From: Oligoflexia bacterium
GTDB lineage: Bacteria; Bdellovibrionota_C; UBA2361; JAFLCA01
Length of the DNA stretch: 64,000 nucleotides
Assembly (NCBI GenBank): GCA_019694465.1
Contig: JAIBBV010000009.1
Location: 16,982 to 80,981 of the forward strand
Direction: 5' to 3'
In this document: positions 24,946 through 32,912 of the stretch, in pieces
Numbering within the stretch: the first letter of the stretch is position 1
Layout of the letters: the number at the start of each line of letters is the position of its first letter
Notes under the pieces: model-generated
What the model was told of the DNA's origin: nothing
Database searches by the model: none
The model's input: the letters and a program-made list of their open reading frames with translations, nothing else
Made by a program: the position numbers and the translations under genes

Positions 24946-26913
24946 TTAGCTTTGGCAAGGTCCTTTGCCCAGTATGTCCTCGTGCCAGGCGCGCGCAATT
25001 TCAGCAATAGACCATGCCTGCGCAATAGCGCCTCGTTGAGTATGAGGTGGCTCGCCATCACAGATTTCAGGAATCAATCCAGGTGCTTGTAGAAAGAAAG
25101 TTCGATGCAGTTCCTCTAAAAGAGAGCGCGCGCGTGCTTTGCCACCAGCTCCGCCAAAGCGGCATAGTGCGGATGCATATGGCCCAAGTAAAAATGGCCA
25201 AACAGTACCTTGGTGATATGCCGCATCACGCTGTGGCTGTGAGCCTATGTACACTCGTTGATACGATGGATGTTCAGGGCTAAGTGTGCGTAGTCCTAGT
25301 GGCGTGAGTAGCTTGTCCTCCAAGGTACGCAGAACACGGCGGCCGCGTTCTGCGTCTAGCAGTGGAAATGGAAGGCTAAGCGCAAAAACTTGGTTGGGAC
25401 GAATTTTGCCGTCACGCTGGCGACCATCAATAAAATCGAACAGGGAATCACTTTCGCCATTCCAAAAAATCTCGTTGAAGCGGGCGTATGCGACACGCGC
25501 CCGAGCGGCGAAATGCTCGGCTTCCGTAGCACGTTCAAATTGTGTGCATAAAATTGACATTATTGAGAGCAGATTGTACCACAGTGCGTTAATTTCAACT
25601 GCTTTACCTTGACGGGCGGTTACCACCCAATCGCCAATCTTCGCGTCCATCCAAGTCAATTGGATAGTAGGGTTGCCTCCCATTAGTAGGCCATCATCAT
25701 CAACATGAATTCCGTGATGAGTGCCGCGTAAATGAGCCTCTGAGATCTCACTTAAAATAGGGAGCAAATCGGCGACAAAGTCACGGTCACCGGAATACTG
25801 AAGATAGCGAAATACAGCCACGACAAACCACAGCGTGGCGTCGATGGTGTTGTACTGCGGCTGACTGCCCAAGTCGGGAAAATTGTTGGGAAGAATTCCA
25901 TTGTTCAAGCGGTTAGCATAAGCGAGTAGTATGCGGCGAGCCTCATCGTAACGCCCCGTGACTAGACACAGACCAGGCAGTGAGATCATGGCATCCCGGC
26001 TCCAGTCATTGAACCAATGGTAGCCTGCAATGATGCTGCATAAATCATTGCCGCGCTTAACTATAAACTTATCTCCAGCCAGCGCTAAATCCGCGCTAAT
26101 ATTATCACCAGCGCGAGTGCGAATTAAGTCACGACGTTGTAGCTCAGCGTTATAGCTAGCCAGCGCGTTAGTTGAAGGCTCCTTTTCGCAACTTAAGGTA
26201 ATTATGAAGTCATCCCCGCTGCTAATGGGGCGTTCCCAATAGCCATAGCACAAAAGGTCTTCTTCGGATGGGTAGCCGCGGCGTTCTTCTTCAGGGTAGC
26301 GGAAATTGTAATACCAATCTGTGTGCAACTTGAAACTTGCTCCCGGTATATGAACCAAGACATGCGGTTGGCCATCACAAAGCTGAACTTTGAACTTTTC
26401 GTTATCAATACTTGGGTTGGATTGATAAGGAGTATACGCACGTTGGAGCGAGTGAAAGCCGCGGCCGGAGAAGAGAGGGCGAAACTCTATTTGGCTTCCT
26501 GGGGGTGCGATCTCTACTTGGTAACGAATAAGTGTGGTCTGTTCATGGTGCAGGCAAAGAATAGTTTTTCGTAGTCGAATGCCAAGCGCCTCAAACAAAA
26601 AACTTGGGGCTGGGTTGCAGCTAAAGTCGCATAAAAACTTAAAGCCTTGCGGATGCGTCGAGTCACGGTAGAAATTGCTACTGAGTTCAATGCGCTCTTT
26701 GCGGCGAATTAGAGTTTCATCAAGTTTTGATATTAGCACCGCACGATCAGTCGGTGGGTTCAAAGCCGCTACTAGAATTCCGTGGTACTTTCTTGTGTGT
26801 GCCCCTGAGACTGGGGCGCTAGCGTAGCCGCCAAGAGCATTAGTCTCCAACCACTCCAGGTTATGGAGCTGTTCCTTATCTTTCAGTGCCGAGCAATCGA
26901 GCCGGAATCCCAT
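24946..26913 (-). CDS. Glycogen debranching enzyme (amylo-alpha-1,6-glucosidase, GH133-like)
   Basis: A 655-residue cytosolic enzyme of the archaeal/bacterial debranching type. The N-terminal beta domain carries WLETNALGGYASAPVSGAHT then RKYHGILVA, the standard entry motif of this family. The (alpha/alpha)6 catalytic domain shows GYHWFNDWSRDAMISLPGL, the family's substrate-site signature, and later GTVWPFLLGPYASAL. It hydrolyses alpha-1,6 branches of glycogen-like glucans. Length is typical. It begins 12 bases after the glucokinase stop, so the two form an operon releasing and phosphorylating glucose, preceded by a LacI-type palindrome. The glycogen-synthase-like and GH57 genes lie 2 kb away on the other strand. 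Confidence 0.92.
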   Translation of the reverse strand: MGFRLDCSALKDKEQLHNLEWLETNALGGYASAPVSGAHTRKYHGILVAALNPPTDRAVLISKLDETLIRRKERIELSSNFYRDSTHPQGFKFLCDFSCNPAPSFLFEALGIRLRKTILCLHHEQTTLIRYQVEIAPPGSQIEFRPLFSGRGFHSLQRAYTPYQSNPSIDNEKFKVQLCDGQPHVLVHIPGASFKLHTDWYYNFRYPEEERRGYPSEEDLLCYGYWERPISSGDDFIITLSCEKEPSTNALASYNAELQRRDLIRTRAGDNISADLALAGDKFIVKRGNDLCSIIAGYHWFNDWSRDAMISLPGLCLVTGRYDEARRILLAYANRLNNGILPNNFPDLGSQPQYNTIDATLWFVVAVFRYLQYSGDRDFVADLLPILSEISEAHLRGTHHGIHVDDDGLLMGGNPTIQLTWMDAKIGDWVVTARQGKAVEINALWYNLLSIMSILCTQFERATEAEHFAARARVAYARFNEIFWNGESDSLFDFIDGRQRDGKIRPNQVFALSLPFPLLDAERGRRVLRTLEDKLLTPLGLRTLSPEHPSYQRVYIGSQPQRDAAYHQGTVWPFLLGPYASALCRFGGAGGKARARSLLEELHRTFFLQAPGLIPEICDGEPPHTQRGAIAQAWSIAEIARAWHEDILGKGPCQS

Positions 26914-26925
26914 GGCAAAAGCAAC

Positions 26926-27909
26926 TCAAACACAAAGATTTTGGGCCAGAAACGCTGCCCCGATAAGAGCAGCATGATCATCCGTAATTAGGGTTAGCGG
27001 AACACTCCGCACTAGCTCAGAGAAACGGCCCTTATTCCAGACAGCTTCAAGGAAACGTTTTGAGCGCAACTTTTCCTTTATGCGTGGTGGGATTCCCCCG
27101 CCAAGATAGACGCCTCCTGTTGAGAGATAAGTAAGAATTATGTTTCCAACGTGGCTACCTAAGATTTCAAGAAACAAATCTAGAGTCCTTATGGCTATTG
27201 GAAATTCTTCTTTCAGCGCAGCTTGAGTGACAACTGCTCCTAAGTCTTGGCCTGCGCAGCGTGATTGGAGTTCAGCTGGCTCTTGCTCAAGCTGCGAGTC
27301 GCGCAAAAATGCATAAATGTTGGCGATTCCTAGTCCACAGGCTAGTCGCTCCACACTAACGCGCCCGAACTTCTGCTGTAGGTAGTTTAGTAAATCAATT
27401 TGAACTTTGGTCTCTGGGGCAAAACTTGCATGACCGCCTTCGCTAGCAAAAACCACTGGTCTTTGACCTTGCATATGGAGGAAAGATTGACCGGTCCCTG
27501 TGCCAGGAGCCACAACTGCATATACATCTTTGTTGCGCGGTTCATGACCAGCGTGAATTATGTCGACTTGTTCTCCCTGTAAAAGGGGAATTGCAGCAGC
27601 GGTTGCGGCCAAGTCATTGACCAAGCGCACAGCTTTAATGCTGAATTCTCGCGCAAGGTCAGATTCGCTCACATTCCAAGAAAGATTGGTTAACTTTGCT
27701 GCACCATTAATTACCGGCCCAGGCAGGCCGAAGCATGCTGCCGCTGGCTTTGCGGGATTCGCATTTAGAAAGGTTTTTATAATTTCCGAAAGGCTACTGT
27801 AAGCCTTGCTGTCATAGCGCTGCTCACACCTTTTGCTCAGCTTAGAGTCCGCAGTGTCGAAGAGCGCCAAGCGGGTTTTTGTTCCGCCGATATCACCAGC
27901 TAAGATCAT
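26926..27909 (-). CDS. glk: Glucokinase
   Basis: A 327-residue glucokinase of the bacterial Glk class: phosphate loop GDIGGTKTRLALF at the N-terminus, CFGLPGPV, the catalytic-Asp motif LVNDLAATAAAIPLL, the ATP-site VAPGTGTGQSF, and EGGHASFAPE with the sugar-binding acidic residues. It makes glucose-6-phosphate from glucose and ATP in the cytosol. It precedes the debranching-enzyme gene by 12 bases, which fits re-use of glucose freed from branch points. The 12-base palindrome 58 bases upstream of its start is a likely operator. Confidence 0.93.
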   Translation of the reverse strand: MILAGDIGGTKTRLALFDTADSKLSKRCEQRYDSKAYSSLSEIIKTFLNANPAKPAAACFGLPGPVINGAAKLTNLSWNVSESDLAREFSIKAVRLVNDLAATAAAIPLLQGEQVDIIHAGHEPRNKDVYAVVAPGTGTGQSFLHMQGQRPVVFASEGGHASFAPETKVQIDLLNYLQQKFGRVSVERLACGLGIANIYAFLRDSQLEQEPAELQSRCAGQDLGAVVTQAALKEEFPIAIRTLDLFLEILGSHVGNIILTYLSTGGVYLGGGIPPRIKEKLRSKRFLEAVWNKGRFSELVRSVPLTLITDDHAALIGAAFLAQNLCV

Positions 27910-27967
27910 TTATAAAATCTCCATAGCACATGAGCGTATTAGTCCTTCATTCGACTGCCAAGTACAA

Positions 27968-27979
27968 TAAAGCGCTTTA
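27968..27979. promoter_or_regulatory. Candidate LacI-family operator TAAAGCGCTTTA
   Basis: A perfect 12-base palindrome centred on CG, 58 bases upstream of the glucokinase start. Operators of LacI/GalR-family repressors commonly have AAnCGnTT-type centres, and AAAGCGCTTT is a frequent form. The position suits control of the glk-debranching operon. No LacI-type gene is in the window, so the regulator is inferred. Confidence 0.45.
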
Positions 27980-28052
27980 ACGGAAATTCTCTGGGCCATT
28001 ATAGCAAGTTTTAGTAAATAGACCCTTTCGGACTTTTCTTTCGGTGCATGCT

Positions 28053-28472
28053 CTAAGCTAGTCGTACACGCGAGCATGGATCAGAGGCGGCAATCATATT
28101 GGCAACTAGTATATTGGTACTCTCAGTGCTTCCGCCGGGGAGATCCACTTCTATGGTATTGGGGTAACCCGGATGAATAGAGATGTGCCCACAGGCGATC
28201 GGAGTTGCCTCATGCACCGAAACGCCATGAGCAGCTAGCTCTTCGTCGAAGGCTTGGAGTGCTAGAGCGTGGGCAACTGGATGTGCCCGCACAAATAGGC
28301 TACCCAATAGCTCGTAAACAACAAGTCGACCTCCAAGGTCAATTGGCAGAAATACAGCTGGGATTGATGAAACAGCGAGTATTTGCTGGCCCCTTAGTGA
28401 GCCAAGGTCTTCCGGCACTGGCCCAGAAGGGCTAGTGCCGGAGGCTGTCTGCGAAGGCCGCTGATCCAACAC
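28053..28472 (-). CDS. Protein of unknown function
   Basis: A 139-residue protein without signal peptide or membrane helix. The N-terminal ~25 residues are Pro/Ser/Gly-rich and partly encoded by a very strong hairpin; the rest is alpha/beta (FLPIDLGGRLVVYELLGSLF, HPVAHALALQAFDEELAAHG). No family is recognised. The first start is GTG at 28472 with GGAGAG about 12 bases upstream; a start downstream of the hairpin is possible, in which case the hairpin would be in the leader. TATAAT (minus strand) near 28515 may be its promoter. Repeat copy B lies 61 bases upstream. Stands alone, 143 bases from glk. Confidence 0.5.
   Translation of the reverse strand: MLDQRPSQTASGTSPSGPVPEDLGSLRGQQILAVSSIPAVFLPIDLGGRLVVYELLGSLFVRAHPVAHALALQAFDEELAAHGVSVHEATPIACGHISIHPGYPNTIEVDLPGGSTESTNILVANMIAASDPCSRVRLA
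28411..28442. repeat. 14-bp hairpin with AGAA tetraloop inside the 5' end of the unknown gene
   Basis: TCCGGCACT (28411-28419) pairs with AGTGCCGGA (28434-28442), continued inward by one G-T pair and GCCC/GGGC around loop AGAA: an almost uninterrupted 14-bp stem. It falls at codons ~11-21 of the 28.05-28.47 kb frame. It could influence translation of that gene or mark a structured leader. Confidence 0.55.
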
Positions 28473-28532
28473 TTGTTAACCACTCTCCAGGAAGAGGTCT
28501 TATAGTGAAGAAATTATAGCCAGTAACAAAAG

Positions 28533-28598
28533 TGCCCTAGCTAAACTCAACAGGCGCATATTGTGGGCGAAACAATAAGCATTATTTTGTTACGCACT
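28533..28598 (-). repeat. Dispersed 66-bp repeat, copy B
   Basis: Second copy of the repeat at 23519-23584 (47/66 identical, no gaps). The copy-A stem appears as GCGCA-tattg-TGGGC with one mismatch, so some stem positions changed on both sides. It lies 61 bases upstream of the 28.05-28.47 kb gene and just upstream of its candidate promoter. Confidence 0.6.
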
Positions 28599-28970
28599 CT
28601 TGATAATGCTTGTACCCTAAATTTGGAGTCGGATTCTATAACTTTCTTAAGTCTGCACGCTTAGGTCATTTTGGTTTGGCCGTTCCATTGTTGAGTCAGA
28701 AATGTGGCAGTAGCGCTGTAGTAATAGAACGTGGATTGTGCGCAGATTGCTGTTTGACCTTCAGGATTTGGCCTATTTCGCTTGGCGTGCGTTAAAAGTG
28801 GTTATTAGGCCATAGTTAGAATTGTATTCTGAAATTGAGTGCGATCAGGGTTCAACCATAGCCTGATTTAATCGGCAGAATTTGCAATTTTTCCAGCAAG
28901 TTGCGCATCATATTAGTGGATTAGTGTACGTGTTTGCCGGTGAATTAATGCCGGTTGTGGCGATTGGCCT
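28599..28970. other. Gene-free stretch before the glycogen-synthase-like gene
   Basis: About 370 AT-rich bases with no supported gene on either strand. The candidate frames are short and look random. It must carry the promoter of the glycogen-synthase/GH57 pair; I could not choose a clear -35/-10. No tRNA, although GGGTTCAACC at about 28848 superficially looks like a T-arm. Confidence 0.5.
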
Positions 28971-30332
28971 ATGAAAGTCTTGATGCTCGGGTGGGAGTAT
29001 CCTCCGCACATAAGCGGTGGTCTTGGTACCGCCTGCGAAGGGCTTACGCGCGCACTTTCTCGGCATGGGGCAGAAATTCAATTTGTGGTTCCCAGTCTTT
29101 TCGGAGGCGAACATGCACCGCACATGGCGCTGATGGATTCACGTGGGGGAACACCAAAGGTATTTGGGGATTTGACCGGAAAGTATCCAGCTACAGCGCA
29201 GCCCAAGAAGCGAAAGGGGAGCAAGGCAAAATCTGGCATAAAGACAATTCGAATTCCAGCGTTGCTAAGTCCCTATCTACGCCCTGAGAGCTATGATGCT
29301 GCTTATCAAGCTGCAGGCTCTGGACTTGGATTTACAGCTATCTTCGACCTAGCTGTTGAGAGCGAGAAGATCTCTCTGATGTTAGATGATTTTGAAGAGG
29401 GAGTAGGAAAGGCTCGCTACGGTTCTGACATTTTTAAAGAAGTAGCGCGCTATACGGCACAAGTAATAGCTCTATGCTCAGAGCTAGAGTTCGATGTGAT
29501 TCATGCGCATGATTGGATGACATACCCGGCTGCGGTCGCGTTATCACAGCTTTCGAAAAAGCCGCTTATAGTGCATGTCCATAGCCTCGAATATGATCGT
29601 AGCGGTGAGGCAGTCAATCCTTCTATCAATCAGATCGAGCACTTTGGCTTGCATGCAGCTGATATGGTTGTGGCTGTAAGTTATTATACTCGCTCCGTGA
29701 TTCAGCAGCGTCACGCTATCGCCACTGGCAAAGTTCGTGTTGTGCATAACGGTGTCTACCCGCGTACTGTTGTGCAGCGCTATCGATCCAAACGACTGCA
29801 GGGGCGACGAATTGTGCTATTTCTAGGTCGTGTAACTTTTCAAAAGGGGCCGGACTATTTTGTCGAAGCCGCAGCGCGAGTCGTTCCACATGTACCAGAT
29901 GTGCTATTTGTGTTAGCTGGATCAGGTGACATGCTACCGCGCATGATGCAGCGCGTGCAGGAGCTAGGCTTAGGGGCCCATTTTGAATTTCCCGGTTTTT
30001 TGAAAGGCCATGAAGTTGAGGAAATGTATTCGCTGGCCGATGTTTATGTAATGCCATCCGTGTCAGAGCCTTTTGGTATTTCAGCGCTTGAAGCAATAAG
30101 TTTTGATACACCAGTGATTATCTCTCGTCAGAGCGGCGTGTCGGAGGTCTTGGCGCATGCGCTCAAAGTAGACTTTTGGGATGTTCACAGATTAGCTGAC
30201 CTGATTATTAATGCGCTTTTGCATAATGAGTTGCGGCAGGACATGGTGGCGATGGCGCGTGAGGAGCTAAAGCGTTTGCGCTGGGATGCCTCGGCGCTGC
30301 GTATGCTCGAGCTATACCGGAGGCTTGCTTAG
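28971..30332 (+). CDS. GT-B glycosyltransferase, glycogen-synthase-like (GT4/GT5)
   Basis: A 453-residue GT-B enzyme. The N-terminal loop WEYPPHISGGLGTACEGL replaces the KxGGLxD of classical GlgA, and the C-terminal half has GRVTFQKGPDYFVEAAARV and SVSEPFGISALEA, the E-x7-E nucleotide-sugar site of retaining GT-B enzymes. A ~55-residue insertion (lysine-rich AQPKKRKGSKAKSG) lies in the N-terminal domain. The expected reaction is alpha-1,4-glucan elongation from ADP- or UDP-glucose; shorter than classical GlgA (~480-530 aa) and closer to the GT4 types often paired with GH57. The GH57 gene follows after two bases. Confidence 0.85.
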   Translation: MKVLMLGWEYPPHISGGLGTACEGLTRALSRHGAEIQFVVPSLFGGEHAPHMALMDSRGGTPKVFGDLTGKYPATAQPKKRKGSKAKSGIKTIRIPALLSPYLRPESYDAAYQAAGSGLGFTAIFDLAVESEKISLMLDDFEEGVGKARYGSDIFKEVARYTAQVIALCSELEFDVIHAHDWMTYPAAVALSQLSKKPLIVHVHSLEYDRSGEAVNPSINQIEHFGLHAADMVVAVSYYTRSVIQQRHAIATGKVRVVHNGVYPRTVVQRYRSKRLQGRRIVLFLGRVTFQKGPDYFVEAAARVVPHVPDVLFVLAGSGDMLPRMMQRVQELGLGAHFEFPGFLKGHEVEEMYSLADVYVMPSVSEPFGISALEAISFDTPVIISRQSGVSEVLAHALKVDFWDVHRLADLIINALLHNELRQDMVAMAREELKRLRWDASALRMLELYRRLA

Positions 30333-30334
30333 TT

Positions 30335-31546
30335 ATGCCATCGGTATGCTTTTACTTTCAGGTACATCAACCATTTCGCTTAAAGCGTTACTCATTTTTC
30401 GATATCGGAAAAGATCATGACTATTTTGACAGCGACAAGAACGAGGCAATTTCGCAGAAGGTGGCGCATAAGTGCTATCTGCCAACTAATCAGGTACTGC
30501 TCGATTTAATTAAACAGTATCGCGGAGCATTTCGCTTAGCGTTTTCGATTACTGGAACTGCAATAGAGCAAATGCGTCTGTACGCACCGGAGGCATTAGC
30601 AAGCTTTGTAGAGCTAAGTAAAACTGGCTGTGTGGAGTTCTTAGCGGAGACGTATCACCACTCGCTTTCCAGTTTGTATGACGAGGAGGAATTTCGTGAG
30701 CAAGTGCGGTTGCATAGGGAGCTGATGCTTGAAGTGTTCGGCTATCAGCCGCGTATATTTCGAAACACAGAGCTCATTTATAGCGATGCGATCGGCGCTT
30801 TAGTGAGCGATATGGGCTTTCGTGGCTGCATAGCTGAGGGAGCTGATGATATTGTTGGATGGCGTAGTCCGAATTTCATTTACAGCATGCCTGGGCGTTC
30901 GACGCGCCTGTTGCTTAAAAACTATCGCTTATCAGACGACGTTGCGTTTCGCTTCTCTAACCGCGGATGGGAATGCTATCCGCTTACGGCTGAGAAATAT
31001 GCTGGATGGATCCATTCTGTAAGCGGAGCAGGTGACACGGTTAATCTTTTCATGGATTTTGAAACATTTGGCGAGCATCAATGGGCCAGCACTGGTATTT
31101 TTGAGTTTCTTAAACACTTGCCGGGTGAAATTTTTAAGCACAAGGATTGGAATTTTGCTACTCCTAGTGAAGTTTTAGAGTTGTACCCAAGTCGCGCTGA
31201 AATGGCATATCCGCGCGTAACATCCTGGGCTGATGTAGACCGCGATACATCAGCTTGGCGTGGTAATCGCATGCAACTCAGTGCCCTGGAACAGATCTAT
31301 GATTTAGGAAAGGCAGTACGTTGGCAGAACGATCCGCAGGCACTTGCTATTTGGCGTAAACTGCTCACTTCCGATCACTTTTACTACATGTGCACCAAAT
31401 GGTTTGCTGACGGGGATGTGCATGCGTATTTTAGTCCTTACGAAAGTCCTTATGAAGGATTCATTAACTATATGAATGCCCTTAAGGATTTTAAGGCATT
31501 TTACTTGGGCCGTGGCTCGGAAGAGGAAGAGAAGTCAGGCGGGTAG
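30335..31546 (+). CDS. GH57 alpha-amylase / glucanotransferase-like enzyme
   Basis: A 403-residue GH57 enzyme beginning SVCFYFQVHQPFRLKRYSFF, the family's HQP motif 1. FRNTELIYSD probably carries the nucleophile Glu and FMDFETFGEHQW the catalytic Asp, with YHHSLSSLYDEEEF between. GH57 members hydrolyse or rearrange alpha-1,4-glucans; sequence alone does not separate amylase from glucanotransferase. It starts two bases after the glycosyltransferase, so both are translated from one transcript, a common synthesis/trimming pair. Length is that of the short GH57 amylase type. Confidence 0.88.
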   Translation: MPSVCFYFQVHQPFRLKRYSFFDIGKDHDYFDSDKNEAISQKVAHKCYLPTNQVLLDLIKQYRGAFRLAFSITGTAIEQMRLYAPEALASFVELSKTGCVEFLAETYHHSLSSLYDEEEFREQVRLHRELMLEVFGYQPRIFRNTELIYSDAIGALVSDMGFRGCIAEGADDIVGWRSPNFIYSMPGRSTRLLLKNYRLSDDVAFRFSNRGWECYPLTAEKYAGWIHSVSGAGDTVNLFMDFETFGEHQWASTGIFEFLKHLPGEIFKHKDWNFATPSEVLELYPSRAEMAYPRVTSWADVDRDTSAWRGNRMQLSALEQIYDLGKAVRWQNDPQALAIWRKLLTSDHFYYMCTKWFADGDVHAYFSPYESPYEGFINYMNALKDFKAFYLGRGSEEEEKSGG

Positions 31547-31793
31547 TGGATGCTGTGGTACGCAATGACGAGTGGATTGCTTCTCGGTCTGCTGTGTATC
31601 CCTCATCGCATTGACAGGTGAGGAGACTTGCATGAAGTGCCAATCGAGGAAGCAAGCACCCGCTCTCTGAACGCCGTGGTCAGCGCTAGCTGTACCCAAC
31701 ATAGTGCCGGGCAACCAAGCAATCCATTACTAATTGAACACCACGGTTCTTTCTCCTCGCACATTCTCCGCCCGCCACGTTACTGCAATGCCA

Positions 31794-32657
31794 CTAGATC
31801 TTATGCGGCTTGCCTTTGTCGGTGGTTGTTGGCCGCAGGGCTTGTGCCACGGGAAGCGCCTCTTTCAGCGCGTCGAGTCGATTACCAAAGGATGGGTGTG
31901 TGCTAAAGAAAGCACCCACAGAGCTGGAGCCATGGCCAAAAATCTCATCAGCGCGTTGCCAAAACGCAATCGCAGCAGCTGGGTCATAGCCAGCTTTAGC
32001 CATCAACATTAGACCAATATGATCTGCCTCATACTCTTGGTCGCGATCGAATTGTCCAACAACTGCACCGTATCCAATCACTTTTGTTGAGCCTCGTGTC
32101 ACGTCACCAACCAGATCTGATGCTCCTTGATACCCAACTGCAGCGGTCGCAATTGAGGCAATTGCGCCTAATATACTGCTTCCAACTGAGACAGCCCGTG
32201 CGCGCTCAGCTTTTTCTGCTTCTTGCTGTGAGTGGCGCGCTAAAATATGGCCGACTTCGTGCGAAAGCACCACAGCCAACTCATCATCAGAGCTCACCTT
32301 TGCTAGGAGTGCTCTGTACACCACCATCGAGGCGCTGTTGACGGCCATGGCGTTGACCTCATCACCGGCATCTACAAGATGGACAGGTATACTACCGGCC
32401 GGAAATCCAGCAGCTTTTGTAAGCTTAGAGATAACGGAATTGACACGCTGGTACTCTTTGCCACTGTCCAAGACTTGGTATCCCTGCTCGTCTACATGTG
32501 TCCCTAGGAACGACTCTGCTACGCTAACTTCCTCGCGACTAGGCAGGGTAGCAGTTGGTATATCTCCAACTTTTACCACCGGCCTAGCGCTGCAAGCTGA
32601 TAGAAAAAGAAGGCTGGCAATCAATGGAGAGGAAAGTGAGTTCAGGTAATTTTTCAT
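31794..32657 (-). CDS. M48-family metalloprotease lipoprotein
   Basis: A 287-residue lipoprotein: signal with lipobox ending at C22 (FLSAC), then an M48 peptidase domain with zinc motif H133-E134-x2-H137 (VLSHEVGHILARH) and the third ligand E208 in EYEADHIGL. Related proteins act in outer-membrane or periplasmic protein quality control (BepA/LoiP type). Active-site residues are intact. It converges with the GH57 gene, 247 bases away, and stands alone on the minus strand; a terminator-like hairpin reading the same way sits in its upstream region. Confidence 0.9.
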   Translation of the reverse strand: MKNYLNSLSSPLIASLLFLSACSARPVVKVGDIPTATLPSREEVSVAESFLGTHVDEQGYQVLDSGKEYQRVNSVISKLTKAAGFPAGSIPVHLVDAGDEVNAMAVNSASMVVYRALLAKVSSDDELAVVLSHEVGHILARHSQQEAEKAERARAVSVGSSILGAIASIATAAVGYQGASDLVGDVTRGSTKVIGYGAVVGQFDRDQEYEADHIGLMLMAKAGYDPAAAIAFWQRADEIFGHGSSSVGAFFSTHPSFGNRLDALKEALPVAQALRPTTTDKGKPHKI

Positions 32658-32754
32658 TTAAAAAACCAAGCTACTGCCATAAATACGTGGAAGATCTTGC
32701 GACTCCCTCCTGAGCGAGGGCTGGCCCACAGCAATCTATGCAAGTAAAACCATT

Positions 32755-32780
32755 AAAAAATATGCCCCTAAATAGGGGCA
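32755..32780 (-). terminator. Terminator-like hairpin in the upstream region of the M48 gene
   Basis: TGCCCCT-AAAT-AGGGGCA (32763-32780) is preceded on the plus strand by AAAAAA, so read on the minus strand it is a 7-bp stem followed by ATATTTTTT. It lies ~100 bases upstream of the M48 start, with no minus-strand gene for 2 kb before it. It could be a leader attenuator or the end of a small RNA. Confidence 0.5.
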
Positions 32781-32912
32781 CTACCTCTCCCTAATCCCGC
32801 CAGTAGTTAACTTTGCCTCAGTGCTATTTGGCTCGAATCTGTAATTTGCTGAACATATTGAGGAATATCGCTGAGAGCGGTATACTGCGACCGCATTTTT
32901 GGTATTTCTGCT

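Noticed and set aside
28840..28870. T-arm-like GGGTTCAACC
   Set aside because: The flanking bases do not pair as a T stem and no acceptor or anticodon arms are found.
31628..32012. Two ~92-codon plus-strand frames
   Set aside because: They overlap the M48 gene's 3' end, have random composition and no ribosome site.
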